This document shows, piece by piece, positions 26,268 to 35,238 of a stretch of DNA of 64,000 bases (positions are counted from its first letter, which is position 1; every line of letters starts with the position of its first letter). The notes beneath the pieces are model-generated. The model searched no databases. It saw only the letters and a program-made list of their open reading frames with translations, and had not been told where the DNA came from. Origin of the DNA: Kineococcus rubinsiae (lineage in GTDB: Bacteria; Actinomycetota; Actinomycetes; Actinomycetales; Kineococcaceae); the NCBI RefSeq assembly GCF_011839805.1, contig NZ_VWPY01000014.1:1-64000 (forward strand). Reading direction: 5' to 3'. The translations under genes were made by a program, and so were the position numbers.

Positions 26268-28196
26268 TCAGTGGCAGGACGGGGTGGGACCCGCGTGCGC
26301 GGGACGCCCCGTGCGCGGCAGGTCGAGCGAGGGGTTGCGGTCGAAGAACCCCGCGGGCTTGAGCTGGAAGCTCACGACGTCCGCGGGCATCACGGGCCAG
26401 TCCTCGGGGCGGGTGACGTGGTGGATCCCGAAGACGTGCCACAGCACGACGTCGGTGCCCTCGAGCGGTTCGTCGTCGGCGATCCAGCGGGTCATGCCCG
26501 TGTCCACCTCGCTCTGGGTGGGGTGGTCGCCCGCGGGCCACAGCTCGTCGTCGTGATGGCGCGTGACCCACACGTCGTGGCCGATGACCGGCGCCCGCAG
26601 GAACTGCGGGGCGGACGGGTCGAACAGGTGCGGGATCGCGGCCGTGGACACGAGCTTGTACCCCGTCGGCGAGCCCATCGCGTTGCGGCGCTGCGTGCTC
26701 GCGACCTTCCAGCTGCGCTGGCGCTGCCAGTCGACGTCGCGGCCGGCCTCCGCCTCGGAGCGCACGGGGGTGCTCGTGGTGACGACCGCGAGGCCGTGGG
26801 GGTTCTCCGGCCCGATCGGCGCCGCGGAGGAGTCGATCTCGAAGACGGTGTTCTCCTGGCCGTCGACGTCGAGGTCGAGGCGGGCGACGAGGAAGTGCTG
26901 GTGGAACGGCGCGTAGGTGCGCTGGTCCACGAGCGTGCCGTAGGGGGGCGTCGGGGCGCCCTCGGGCAGCGGGGTCGTCACCATGATGCCGGTGGCCCGC
27001 ACCTCGCACTCGATGGTGCCGTCCTGCTGGAAGCGCCAGTAGACGAGGTACTCGTAGTTGGCGACGGTCGCGTGGAACGAGACGACCATGCGGCGCGAGC
27101 GGCGGACCTCCGCGCGGCCGTTCGCGTCCACGTGCTTCCACAGGACCGCGTCGTCCTCCTCGTGCAGGCAGATCGCGTTGGTGATGGTGTACGGCTCCCC
27201 GTGGGAGTCGGTGAGGACGGCGTCGAGGTAGCGGATCTCCCCGAGGCAGTCGCAGCCCAGCTCCAGCGACGTCGTCATGTACCCCAGGCCCCACTCGCCG
27301 ATGTCGTAGGCGGTGCGGCGGCGGTGCTCGAACCCCGGGTCGCGGTAGGGCACGATCATCTCCGCGAAGGACATCCGGTAGGCGATCTCGCGCTCGGTGC
27401 CGGCGTCGTCGTAGCGGACCTGGTGCAGCACGAGGCCCTCGCGGTAGGTGAACCCGATCCGCATCGACCAGTTCTGCCAGCGCAGCTCCCCGTCGCCGTC
27501 GATCGTGAACGAGGGCCCGTCCGGCTGCGAGACGTCGAGGGCACGCAGGCCCTCGCGCGGCGTGAACTCCGGCACGAGCTCGGGCTCGTACTCCCCCATC
27601 ACCGGCGCGGGTGGGGCGATCTCGTCCGCGACGTCGATCTCCAGCAGCTCGAACGTGTTCATGTCGACGACGAGCTTCAGCCCGTGCACGGGGTGGGCGT
27701 AGGGGTTGCCGTGCGGCGTGGCCCGGTGCCAGACGTCGCACCAGCCGAGCCGGCGGTCGCGGTACTGCTCCGGCATGACGCCGTGGCCGTACGTCCAGAC
27801 GTCGATGAGCACGAGGTCCAGGTCCGTCAGCCCGCGCTCGGCGAGCGCCGCGACGACGCGGGGCTCGGCCTTCAGCGCGACCTCGCACTCGTGCCACTCG
27901 TCGACCGTGAAGTTCGGGGTGACGCCGGGGACGTGCTCGAACGCCAGCACCTGCGCCGCCACGAGGTCGACCAGCACCTCGTAGGCCCGGTTGTCGCTGC
28001 GGTCCCAAAGGACGGACTTCGCGCGGCGCGGCACCGCGTCCCCCGGCGTCCACGCCAGCACGTCCGCCTTGGGCGGCTCCGCCAGGACGACGGAGGCGAA
28101 GCGCATGCTCGGCGCGAGCCGCCCCGAGGACCGCAGGACCTCGACGTTCAGCGCGAACTCGTCGGTGCGCAGCGGGATCAGCGGGTGGGACGGCAC
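26268..28196 (-). CDS. Copper-containing primary-amine oxidase
   Basis: 642-aa copper amine oxidase (EC 1.4.3.21), which oxidises primary amines to aldehydes with release of ammonia and H2O2. The topaquinone precursor tyrosine is seen in [11 protein letters not shown] at residue 381, nearly the same position as in the Arthrobacter globiformis enzyme. The catalytic-base Asp is probably in [10 protein letters not shown]. Copper histidines are in [12 protein letters not shown] and in the C-terminal [16 protein letters not shown] chose GTG at 28196 with GGAGG about 10 nt upstream; a longer frame exists but is not protein-like. It is divergent from the APC permease and followed by the aldehyde dehydrogenase, forming a two-step amine oxidation unit. 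Confidence 0.93.
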   Translation of the reverse strand: MPSHPLIPLRTDEFALNVEVLRSSGRLAPSMRFASVVLAEPPKADVLAWTPGDAVPRRAKSVLWDRSDNRAYEVLVDLVAAQVLAFEHVPGVTPNFTVDEWHECEVALKAEPRVVAALAERGLTDLDLVLIDVWTYGHGVMPEQYRDRRLGWCDVWHRATPHGNPYAHPVHGLKLVVDMNTFELLEIDVADEIAPPAPVMGEYEPELVPEFTPREGLRALDVSQPDGPSFTIDGDGELRWQNWSMRIGFTYREGLVLHQVRYDDAGTEREIAYRMSFAEMIVPYRDPGFEHRRRTAYDIGEWGLGYMTTSLELGCDCLGEIRYLDAVLTDSHGEPYTITNAICLHEEDDAVLWKHVDANGRAEVRRSRRMVVSFHATVANYEYLVYWRFQQDGTIECEVRATGIMVTTPLPEGAPTPPYGTLVDQRTYAPFHQHFLVARLDLDVDGQENTVFEIDSSAAPIGPENPHGLAVVTTSTPVRSEAEAGRDVDWQRQRSWKVASTQRRNAMGSPTGYKLVSTAAIPHLFDPSAPQFLRAPVIGHDVWVTRHHDDELWPAGDHPTQSEVDTGMTRWIADDEPLEGTDVVLWHVFGIHHVTRPEDWPVMPADVVSFQLKPAGFFDRNPSLDLPRTGRPAHAGPTPSCH

Positions 28197-28269
28197 AGCG
28201 GGGACACCTCCAGGTGGGGCACGGGCGGCCAGTGTGACCCCCAGCCGTCGCGGGGGCAAGGACGCGCGC

Positions 28270-28317
28270 GCGGATCCGTCGTCCGAGGGGTGATCCACGA
28301 CGGGATCCGTCGCTCGG
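28270..28317. promoter_or_regulatory. Candidate Lrp-type motif, two direct copies
   Basis: GCGGATCCGTCGTCCGAGG starts at 28270 and GGATCCGTCGCTCGG at 28303, 31 bp apart (about three helical turns). The first 15 nt match 20760-20774 exactly in reverse complement. The pair lies between the divergent amine oxidase and APC permease genes, so both could be controlled by the Lrp-family protein at 20230. Confidence 0.55.
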
Positions 28318-28380
28318 CAGCGATCACGCTGCTAGTCTCCGCCGCGACGTGCGCAGAGCAGCCCGACGCGAAGGAGCATC

Positions 28381-29934
28381 ATGGCAGCGACCCCACCTCC
28401 CGGACCCGTCTCCCGCCCGGAACCCGCGGCGGCCCCGCCGGGGGGCAAGGGCCTGCAGCCCGGCGCCCTGGGCCTGTGGGGGAACACCGTCATCGGTCTC
28501 GGCGCCACCGCCCCGGCGTACAGCCTCGCGGCCACCCTCGGGTACGTGGTGCTGGCGGTGCACGACAAGGCGCCCGCCATGTTCCTCGTCGCGTTCGTGC
28601 CCATGCTGCTGGTGGCCATCGCCTACCGGGAGCTGAACCGCGCGGCCCCGGACTGCGGGACGACGTTCACGTGGGGCACCAAGGCGTTCGGCCCGTGGGT
28701 GGGCTGGATGGGCGGCTGGGGCGTCGCCGTCTCCGCCATCATCGTGCTCGCCAACGTCGCGGAGATCGCCGCGATCTACTCGCTGCGCTTCCTGGGCCTG
28801 GACGGCCTGGCCGAGCAGCCGGTCGTGCGCGTCACCCTCGGCATCGCGTTCATCATCGGGATGACCTGGGTCAGCTACCGGGGCATCCAGATCTCCGAGC
28901 GCATCCAGAACGTCCTCATCCTGCTGCAGTTCGCGGTGCTGGCGATCATCTCGGTCGGCGCGCTCTGGCTGGTCGCGCGCGGGGAGGCCGGCCCGCAGGC
29001 CGTGACGCCGACGTGGGACTGGTTCTCCCCCTTCGGGGTCAGCGCGTCGGCGCTGGCGGAGGCGGTCATCCTCTGCATCTTCATCTACTGGGGCTGGGAC
29101 GCCTGCCTCGCGGTCTCCGAGGAGACCCGCGACTCCGACACGACCCCCGGCCGGGCCGCCCTGCTGGCCACCGTGATCCTCGTCGTCACCTACGTCCTCG
29201 TCGCGGTCGCCGTGCAGGCGTACGCGGGGTTCGGGACGACGGGCATCGGCCTGGGCAACGAGGAGAACGCCGACGACGTCCTGACGCTGCTGGGCGACCC
29301 GGTGGGCGGTGCGGTGCTGTCGTTCCTGCTGCTGCTCACCGTCGCCGTGTCCGCGGCCGCCTCGACTCAGACGACGATCCTGCCGACCGCGCGCGGGGCG
29401 CTGGCCATGGCCGTCTACGGCGCGGTGCCGCAGCGGTTCGCGACCGTCCACCCGCGCTTCCGCACGCCGTCGTTCGCGACGGCCGTCATGGGCGTCGCGG
29501 CCGTGGGGTTCTACCTCGTGCTGACGCTGGTCAGCCAGAACGCGCTGCAGGACTCGATCGCCTCGCTCGGCCTCGCCGTCGCGTTCTACTACGGCATCAC
29601 GGCGTTCGCGTGCGTCTGGTACTTCCGGTCCTCGCTGCGCACCTCCGTGCGCCACCTGCTGCTGCGCGGCGTCCTGCCCCTGCTGGGCGGCCTCGCCATG
29701 CTGTGGGCGTTCGTGCAGAGCGCGATCGACATGGCCGCGAAGGACTACGGCTACACGGTGTTCGGCCCGCTCGGCGGGGTCTTCGTCATCGGCGTCGGCA
29801 TGATCGTGCTGGGGATCCCGCTGATGCTGCTGTGCGCCCGCCGCCTCACGGACTTCTTCGCCGGGCGGACGCTGCGCGCGGACACCCCGATCCTCGTGCC
29901 CGACACGGGGCAGCCGCCCATCGGCGGGCTCTGA
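28381..29934 (+). CDS. APC superfamily amino acid/amine permease
   Basis: 517-aa membrane transporter with about 12 helices. The first helix has the APC pattern NTVIGLGATAPAYSLAATL, and GTTFTWGTKAFGPWVGWMGG and TFIYWGWDACLAVSEETRD-like segments (IFIYWGWDACLAVSEET) are typical of the family. It has an ATG start after a GGAGCATC ribosome site. It is divergent from the amine oxidase/aldehyde dehydrogenase pair, so its cargo is probably the primary amine or a related amino acid. Its stop is 12 nt from the first copy of the duplicated nagA end. Confidence 0.9.
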   Translation: MAATPPPGPVSRPEPAAAPPGGKGLQPGALGLWGNTVIGLGATAPAYSLAATLGYVVLAVHDKAPAMFLVAFVPMLLVAIAYRELNRAAPDCGTTFTWGTKAFGPWVGWMGGWGVAVSAIIVLANVAEIAAIYSLRFLGLDGLAEQPVVRVTLGIAFIIGMTWVSYRGIQISERIQNVLILLQFAVLAIISVGALWLVARGEAGPQAVTPTWDWFSPFGVSASALAEAVILCIFIYWGWDACLAVSEETRDSDTTPGRAALLATVILVVTYVLVAVAVQAYAGFGTTGIGLGNEENADDVLTLLGDPVGGAVLSFLLLLTVAVSAAASTQTTILPTARGALAMAVYGAVPQRFATVHPRFRTPSFATAVMGVAAVGFYLVLTLVSQNALQDSIASLGLAVAFYYGITAFACVWYFRSSLRTSVRHLLLRGVLPLLGGLAMLWAFVQSAIDMAAKDYGYTVFGPLGGVFVIGVGMIVLGIPLMLLCARRLTDFFAGRTLRADTPILVPDTGQPPIGGL

Positions 29935-29945
29935 GGACCCCCCGG

Positions 29946-30108
29946 GTCAGGCGAGGACGCGCAGCACCCGCAGCTCCGGGCCGAGCAGCACCGCCCCCCC
30001 CCGGTGGCACCGGGTTCGAGGTGGCCCCGGCCGGCGCGGCCGAGCAGGCCGGCGGGCACGGACGTGGCGGCCGCCAGGGCGTCGTCGAGGTCCAGCCCCG
30101 CCTCGTGC
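29946..30108 (-). pseudogene. Remnant of nagA 3' end (direct repeat copy A)
   Basis: This 163-bp stretch is a near copy of the last 161 bp around the end of the intact nagA (36048-36208). I count three substitutions and one 2-nt insertion in a C-tract (nine C here, seven in nagA), which shifts the frame. It would encode the NagA C-terminus in reverse (AGLDLDDALAAATSVPAGLL then frameshift) but has no start or upstream part, so it is dead. Together with copy B it brackets the 5.9 kb cassette. Confidence 0.88.
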
Positions 30109-30130
30109 CCCGCCACCTAGGCTGGCGGGG
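30108..30130. promoter_or_regulatory. Hairpin/palindrome at left cassette junction
   Basis: A perfect 8-bp stem CCCCGCCA/TGGCGGGG encloses the 7-nt loop CCTAGGC. It begins on the last base of repeat copy A and ends 46 nt before the alcohol dehydrogenase start. It may be an operator, a terminator protecting the cassette from upstream transcription, or a trace of the insertion. Confidence 0.45.
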
Positions 30131-30176
30131 ACCGCGGCTCAGCACCGGCCGGCCGCGCGGACCAGGAGGAGGAGCG

Positions 30177-31301
30177 GTGGGACGGTCGCTGACGATCCGC
30201 GGGGCGGTGCTGGAGGACGTCGGACGAGCGCGCCCCTTCGCGCGCTCGCGTCCCGTGACGATCAGCGAGCTCGACCTCGACCCACCGGGTCCCGGGGAGG
30301 TCCTGGTGCGCATCGAGGCGGCAGGCGTGTGCCACTCGGACCTGTCGGTCGTCGACGGCAACCGGGTGCGCCCGGTGCCGATGCTGCTGGGGCACGAGGC
30401 CGCGGGGCTCGTCGAGGCGCTCGGCCCCGGGGTCGAGGACCTGGAGCCCGGTCAGCGGGTCGTCATGACGTTCCTGCCGCGCTGCGGGCGCTGTGCGGGC
30501 TGCCGCACCGAGGGCAAGCTGCCGTGCGGACCGGGGAGCGTGGCCAACGGGGCCGGCGACCTGCTGGGTGGGGGGGTGCGGCTGCGGCGCGACGGGCAGC
30601 CCGTCAAGCACCACCTGGGGATCTCCGCCTTCGCCACCCACGCCGTGGTGGACCGGCGCTCGATCGTGCCGGTCGAGGCGGACGTGCCGCCGGCGGTCGC
30701 CGCGCTGCTGGGCTGCGCGGTGCTCACCGGCGGCGGGGCGGTGCTCAACGCGGGCCGGCCGCAGGAAGGGGACGACGTGGTCGTGGTCGGCCTGGGCGGG
30801 GTCGGCATGGCGGCAGTGATGACCGCAGCCTCGCTGGGGACGGGCCGCGTCGTCGGCGTCGACACGGTGCCGGCCAAGCTGACCGCCGCCCGCGCCGCGG
30901 GCGCCTCGCAGGCCCTGACGCCGCAGCAGGCGCTGGAGCAGGGACTGCGGGCACCCGTCGTGGTCGAGGCGGCCGGCAACGTGCGCGCCTTCGAGACGGC
31001 CGTGCAGCTGACGGCACCCGGCGGCACCACGGTCACGGTCGGCCTCCCCGCACCCGGCGCACGTGCGCAGGTGGCGCCCCTGGGGTTGACGGCCGAGGCG
31101 CGCACCATCGTCGGGAGCTACCTGGGGTCGGCGGTGCCCGCACGCGACATCCCCACCTACGTGCGGCTGTGGCGGGAGGGCCGGCTACCGGTGGAGCAGC
31201 TGGTCTCGGCGACCATCGGGCTGGAGGACCTCAACGAGGCGATGGACACGCTCGCCGACGGCCTCGCCGTGCGCCAGCTCGTCGTCCCGGTACCCGGCTG
31301 A
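30177..31301 (+). CDS. Zinc-dependent alcohol dehydrogenase (MDR family)
   Basis: 374-aa medium-chain dehydrogenase. Catalytic zinc ligands are visible as Cys in GVCHSDLSVVDG and His-Glu in MLLGHEAAGLVEALG. The structural-zinc cysteines cluster in PRCGRCAGCRTEGKLPC. The NAD-binding motif VVVGLGGVGMAAVMTAA lies near residue 205, with the Asp of VVGVDTVPAK suggesting NAD+ preference. GTG start at 30177 with a strong AGGAGGAGGAG ribosome site. It is the first gene of the inserted cassette and probably oxidises or reduces an alcohol in the same pathway as the HisD-like protein. Confidence 0.9.
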   Translation: MGRSLTIRGAVLEDVGRARPFARSRPVTISELDLDPPGPGEVLVRIEAAGVCHSDLSVVDGNRVRPVPMLLGHEAAGLVEALGPGVEDLEPGQRVVMTFLPRCGRCAGCRTEGKLPCGPGSVANGAGDLLGGGVRLRRDGQPVKHHLGISAFATHAVVDRRSIVPVEADVPPAVAALLGCAVLTGGGAVLNAGRPQEGDDVVVVGLGGVGMAAVMTAASLGTGRVVGVDTVPAKLTAARAAGASQALTPQQALEQGLRAPVVVEAAGNVRAFETAVQLTAPGGTTVTVGLPAPGARAQVAPLGLTAEARTIVGSYLGSAVPARDIPTYVRLWREGRLPVEQLVSATIGLEDLNEAMDTLADGLAVRQLVVPVPG

Positions 31302-31358
31302 ACCCGGTTCGACTCCCTGCGCCGCAACCCACCACCCAGGTCCGAAGGAGCGACACGC

Positions 31359-32375
31359 ATGGCCCGGCGACCGCTCGTCTCCAGCGTCCAGATCGCGCGG
31401 GAGGCGGGAGTGGCGCAGTCGACGGTCTCGCGCGTCCTCAACGGCGGCAGCGTCGCCCCGGAGACCCGGCGCCGAGTGCTGGAGGTCCTGGCCAAGCACG
31501 ACTTCCAGCCGAACCTCGCGGCGAGGTCGCTGGTCGCCGCCCGCAGCGGCCTGGTCGGGGTCGTCATCCGCGACCTCACCAACCCCTTCTACCCGATCAT
31601 GGTGCGGGCCGTGGAGCGCGTGCTGCACGAGCAGGGACTGCGCCTGCTCCTGCTCAGCGACGTGGCGACACCTCAGGAGAGCCTCGCGATGCTGCGCCGG
31701 GAACGGGTCGACGGAGTGGTGTTCAGCTCCGCCGTGCGCGACGACCCGCTGGCATGGCCGGTCAGCGACCACGGGATCCCCGTCGTGCTGTGCCACCGCA
31801 CCATCGAGGGTTTCCCCGGCGACCAGGTGGAGGCCGACAACACCACCGCGGGAAGGCTCGCCGCCGACCACCTGCTCGACCTGGGGCACCAGCGCATCGC
31901 GATGGTGTGCGGGACCGTGCTGGCGAGCACGGCCGAGCAGCGCGCGGCCGGTTTCCGGGCCCGGCTGGCCGAGCGGGCGCCGCGGGCGGAGCTCGTCGAG
32001 GTGCAAGGCGGCTACGACTACGCCGCCAGCTACGCCGCGGTGCGCGAGCTGCTGGCCGGCCCGCAGCGCCCGAGCGCGCTCTTCTGCCACAACGACGTGA
32101 TGGCGCACGCGGCGCTCAACGCCGCCGCCGCCGAGGGCGTCGACGTCCCGGGCCGGCTGAGCGTCGTCGGGTGCGACGACGCGCCGGCCTCCGCCTGGGA
32201 GCGCATCCAGCTCACGACGGTCCGCCAGCCGCTGAGCCGGATCGCCGAGGTGGCGGCTCGTCTGCTCCTGGAGCGGCTGCAGGTCCCGGACTCGCCGCTG
32301 CGCCACGAGGTGCTGCCGGTGGACCTGGTGCTGCGCACCACCACGGCGCCGTGGAACGGCGATCCGACCGGCTGA
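31359..32375 (+). CDS. LacI family transcriptional regulator of the cassette
   Basis: 338-aa LacI/GalR regulator. Helix-turn-helix VQIAREAGVAQSTVSRVLNGG, hinge NLAARSLVAARSGLVGVVIRD and effector domain with RLSVVGCDDAPASAWERIQL and TTVRQPL are all in place. ATG start with GGAG ribosome site. It sits between the alcohol dehydrogenase and the HisD-like gene. A perfect 16-bp palindrome lies 70 nt after its stop, upstream of the HisD-like gene, and is its probable operator. Confidence 0.92.
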   Translation: MARRPLVSSVQIAREAGVAQSTVSRVLNGGSVAPETRRRVLEVLAKHDFQPNLAARSLVAARSGLVGVVIRDLTNPFYPIMVRAVERVLHEQGLRLLLLSDVATPQESLAMLRRERVDGVVFSSAVRDDPLAWPVSDHGIPVVLCHRTIEGFPGDQVEADNTTAGRLAADHLLDLGHQRIAMVCGTVLASTAEQRAAGFRARLAERAPRAELVEVQGGYDYAASYAAVRELLAGPQRPSALFCHNDVMAHAALNAAAAEGVDVPGRLSVVGCDDAPASAWERIQLTTVRQPLSRIAEVAARLLLERLQVPDSPLRHEVLPVDLVLRTTTAPWNGDPTG

Positions 32376-32444
32376 GTCCGCGAGCGGCGCACCCGACGCC
32401 AGGGGTTGACGGGTCCGCCACCTGCCCCTTCCTTCGCACCACTG

Positions 32445-32460
32445 TTGGATACGTATCCAA
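32445..32460. promoter_or_regulatory. Perfect palindromic operator upstream of HisD-like gene
   Basis: TTGGATACGTATCCAA is fully self-complementary over 16 bp with the central CG typical of LacI-family sites. It lies 50 nt before the ATG at 32511. A TTGACG at 32406-32411 may be the -35 box; no clear -10 was identified. The adjacent LacI-type protein is the likely binder. Confidence 0.65.
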
Positions 32461-32510
32461 GATGGACGACGCACCAGCCGGAACGCCAGACGACTCGCGA
32501 TGGAGCTGAG

Positions 32511-33830
32511 ATGTCCCACCCCCTCAAGACGGCCACGTCCACCTCGACCTCGTTCGCCGGCAACGACGCGATCGCCGACACGGTGCGTGGCATCGTGGCC
32601 GACGTGCGCGAGCGCGGCGACGCCGCCGTGCGCGAGCTCTCCGCCCGCTTCGACCGGTGGGAGCCCGCCTCCTTCCGCCTCGACGAGCAGCAGGTGCAGG
32701 AGATCATCGCCTCGCTGCCGCAGCAGGTCATCGACGACATCACGACCGTGCAGGCCAACGTCCGCCGCTTCGCCGAGGCGCAGCGGGCGTCCCTGACCGA
32801 CATCGAGGTCGAGACCGAGCCAGGGGTCTTCCTCGGTCACCGCCACCTGCCCATCGCGGCGGTGGGCGCCTACATCCCTGGTGGCCGCTACCCGCTCACC
32901 GCCTCGGCTCACATGACCATCGTGACGGCCAAGGTCGCCGGTGTGCCGCGCGTCGTCGCCTGCACGCCCCCGATCCGCGGCGAGATCCCCGCCGCGACGA
33001 TCGCCGCGATGCACTTCGCCGGCGCCGACGAGATCCACGTCCTGGGCGGGGTGCAGGCGGTCGCCGCCATGGCCATCGGCACCGAGAGCATGGCGCGCGT
33101 CGACATGCTCGCCGGCCCCGGCAACGCCTACGTCGCGGAAGCCAAGCGGCAGCTCTTCGGCGAGGTCGGCATCGACCTGTTCGCCGGGCCCACCGAGGTT
33201 CTCGTAGTGGCCGACGAAGCGGCCGACCCGTTCGTGGTGGCCGTCGACCTCCTCTCCCAGGCGGAGCACGGCCCCGACTCCCCCGCCGTCCTCATCACCA
33301 CCAGCGAGGACGTCGGCCGCCGGGTCCTCGCGCACGTCGAGGAGATCCTGCCGGGCATGCCCACAGGCGACATCGCCGGCCCGGCCTGGCGCGACCACGG
33401 CCAGGTCATCGTCGCCGACGACCTCGACGAGGCGTACCGCATCGCCGACGACTTCGCGTTCGAGCACGTGCAGATCCTCACCGCCGAGCCCCGGCTGGCA
33501 CTGGACAAGATGCACGCCTACGGCGCCCTCTTCCTGGGCGAGGGGACCTGTGTCTCTTACGGCGACAAGGTGATCGGGACGAATCACGTCCTGCCCACCC
33601 GCGGCGCCGCCCGCTACACCGGTGGCCTGTGGGTCGGCAAGTACCTGCGCACCGTCACCTACCAGGAGGTGCGCGACACCGACGCCTCGGCCCGGCTGGG
33701 GACCCTGTGCGGGCGCGCCGCGCGCGTGGAGCTGTTCGAGGGCCACGCCCGTTCCGGCGACGTGCGCGCCGCCAAGTACGCCGGCGCCCCGCTGCCCTGG
33801 AGCGACCACTTCCAGAGCACCTCCGCCTGA
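32511..33830 (+). CDS. Histidinol dehydrogenase family protein, probable sulfopropanediol 3-dehydrogenase-like
   Basis: 439-aa NAD-dependent, zinc-containing four-electron dehydrogenase fold of HisD. The zinc and catalytic residues are present: Gln and His in LLSQAEHGPDS, the Glu-His pair in DFAFEHVQIL, Asp and His in SYGDKVIGTNHVLPT, and a C-terminal His in FEGHARSGD. The context is catabolic (LacI, MFS, SDR, alcohol dehydrogenase) with no his genes, so it is unlikely to serve histidine synthesis. HisD homologues in such loci include HpsN, which oxidises 2,3-dihydroxypropane-1-sulfonate to sulfolactate. That role is plausible here but not proven; no sulfolactate lyase is in the window. The ATG at 32511 gives a family-like N-terminus; a longer frame starts inside the operator. 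Confidence 0.8.
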   Translation: MSHPLKTATSTSTSFAGNDAIADTVRGIVADVRERGDAAVRELSARFDRWEPASFRLDEQQVQEIIASLPQQVIDDITTVQANVRRFAEAQRASLTDIEVETEPGVFLGHRHLPIAAVGAYIPGGRYPLTASAHMTIVTAKVAGVPRVVACTPPIRGEIPAATIAAMHFAGADEIHVLGGVQAVAAMAIGTESMARVDMLAGPGNAYVAEAKRQLFGEVGIDLFAGPTEVLVVADEAADPFVVAVDLLSQAEHGPDSPAVLITTSEDVGRRVLAHVEEILPGMPTGDIAGPAWRDHGQVIVADDLDEAYRIADDFAFEHVQILTAEPRLALDKMHAYGALFLGEGTCVSYGDKVIGTNHVLPTRGAARYTGGLWVGKYLRTVTYQEVRDTDASARLGTLCGRAARVELFEGHARSGDVRAAKYAGAPLPWSDHFQSTSA

Positions 33831-33873
33831 GAAGACCCCCTCCCCCTCCCCCACCGATCGACGGAGATCCGCG

Positions 33874-35238
33874 ATGGAGAAGTCCGCTCTCACCCCCCAG
33901 CAAGTGCGCCGCCGGTCCCTGCAGTCGGGCACCATCGGCGCGATCGTCGAGTGGTACGAGTACACGATCTACGGCACGGCCGCCGCGCTGGTGTTCGGCT
34001 CGGTGTTCTTCCCCAACCTCTCCGGGGCGGTGGGTCAGATCGTGTCACTGGCCTCCTTCGGCGTCGGGTTCCTGGCCCGCCCGCTGGGTGCGGTGATCGC
34101 CGGTCACCTCGGCGACCGCATCGGGCGCAAGTCGACGCTGATCCTCACCTTCTCGGTGATGACCGTCGCGACCGCCGCGATCGGCCTGATGCCCACCTAC
34201 GGGCAGATCGGCGTGGCGGCTCCGCTGCTGCTGTGCGTGCTGCGTCTGACCCAGGGCTTCGCCGTCGGCGGTGAGTGGGGTGGGGCCGCGATCATCGCGG
34301 TCGAGAACGCGCCGCGCCGCCGGCGCGGTTACTTCGGTTCGTGGCCGCAGATCGGCGTCTCCGCCGGGCTGCTGCTGGGAACCGCCGCGATGTCGCTGTC
34401 GGCGTGGATCTCGGGGGACGCCTTCGAGACCTGGGGCTGGCGGCTGCCGTTCCTGATGGCGATCGCGCTGGCCGTCGTCGGCCTCGTGATCCGCCTGCGC
34501 GCCAGCGAGAGCGAGGCGTTCCTGGTGGAGAAGGCGAAGATGGACGCCGAGATGGAGGAGCGCAAGGCACCCGCCGTCGTGCTGTTCCGCGAGCACAAGA
34601 AGCCTCTGCTCATCGCGATCTTCGGCCGTTTCGCCGAGGCCGGGAACTACTACCTGTTCACCACCTTCGTCCTCTCCTACGTGACGACGACCCTCGGCGC
34701 CCCGCGCAGCTACGGCCTCACCGCCTCGATGGTCGGCGCGGCCGCCAACATCGCCCTGATCCCCGTCTTCGGCAAGCTGTCGGACCGCATCGGACGCCCC
34801 AGGACGTTCCTCATCGGGGCGGGGATCATCGTGGTCACCACCTGGCCGGTGTTCGCGCTCGTGCAGACCGGAGAGCTCTGGGCCGTCGTCCTCGGCGTCG
34901 TGGTGTTCATGGCGCTGGGGCACGCCATGGTCTACGCCCCCCTGCCGGCGCTCTACTGCGAGATGTTCCCCACGGCCGTGCGCTACTCCGGGATCTCCAT
35001 CGGTTACCAGATGGCCTCGATCCTGCTGGCCAGCTTCGCCCCCGCCCTGGCGGCCTCGCTCGTGCTATGGACCGACGGGAGCCTGTGGGCGGTCATCGTC
35101 TTCTCCATCGCCTGCACCCTGGTGGCGATCGTCGCGATCTCCTTCGCCCCCGACCGGCGGCACCTGGAGCTGGACGAGATCGACGTGGTGGCCGTACCGG
35201 GTGAGCCCAGCACCTCGTCGCTGCGCGGAACGCGGTGA
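33874..35238 (+). CDS. MFS metabolite:H+ symporter
   Basis: 454-aa carrier of the MHS branch (ProP/ShiA/KgtP-like). Landmarks are GAIVEWYEYTIYGTAAALVFG at helix 1, GHLGDRIGRKSTLI in the 2-3 loop, RLTQGFAVGGEWGGAAIIAVEN and the late MFPTAVRYSGISIGYQ. ATG start with GGAG 6 nt upstream. It lies between the HisD-like gene and the SDR and overlaps the latter by 4 nt. It should import the small organic acid, polyol or sulfonate that the cassette degrades. Confidence 0.9.
   Translation: MEKSALTPQQVRRRSLQSGTIGAIVEWYEYTIYGTAAALVFGSVFFPNLSGAVGQIVSLASFGVGFLARPLGAVIAGHLGDRIGRKSTLILTFSVMTVATAAIGLMPTYGQIGVAAPLLLCVLRLTQGFAVGGEWGGAAIIAVENAPRRRRGYFGSWPQIGVSAGLLLGTAAMSLSAWISGDAFETWGWRLPFLMAIALAVVGLVIRLRASESEAFLVEKAKMDAEMEERKAPAVVLFREHKKPLLIAIFGRFAEAGNYYLFTTFVLSYVTTTLGAPRSYGLTASMVGAAANIALIPVFGKLSDRIGRPRTFLIGAGIIVVTTWPVFALVQTGELWAVVLGVVVFMALGHAMVYAPLPALYCEMFPTAVRYSGISIGYQMASILLASFAPALAASLVLWTDGSLWAVIVFSIACTLVAIVAISFAPDRRHLELDEIDVVAVPGEPSTSSLRGTR

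Noticed and set aside
24802-28053. A single open frame of more than 1000 codons covering the aldehyde dehydrogenase and the antisense-frame of the amine oxidase
   Set aside because: Only the last 479 codons are protein-like (aldehyde dehydrogenase); the upstream part is a shifted reading of the copper amine oxidase gene, rich in Arg/Gly/Pro.
29751-30116. A short minus-strand gene at the nagA remnant
   Set aside because: Its only recognisable part is the duplicated NagA C-terminus followed by a frameshift, and it reads on through the 3' end of the APC gene.
26271-31301. A plus-strand open frame of more than 1600 codons ending in the alcohol dehydrogenase
   Set aside because: It runs antisense through the amine oxidase and out of frame through the APC gene; only the part from 30177 has family motifs and a ribosome site.
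32511-33830. Biosynthetic histidinol dehydrogenase
   Set aside because: Active-site residues would allow it, but there are no histidine genes nearby and the gene sits in a regulated catabolic cassette; kept as HisD-family with an uncertain substrate.
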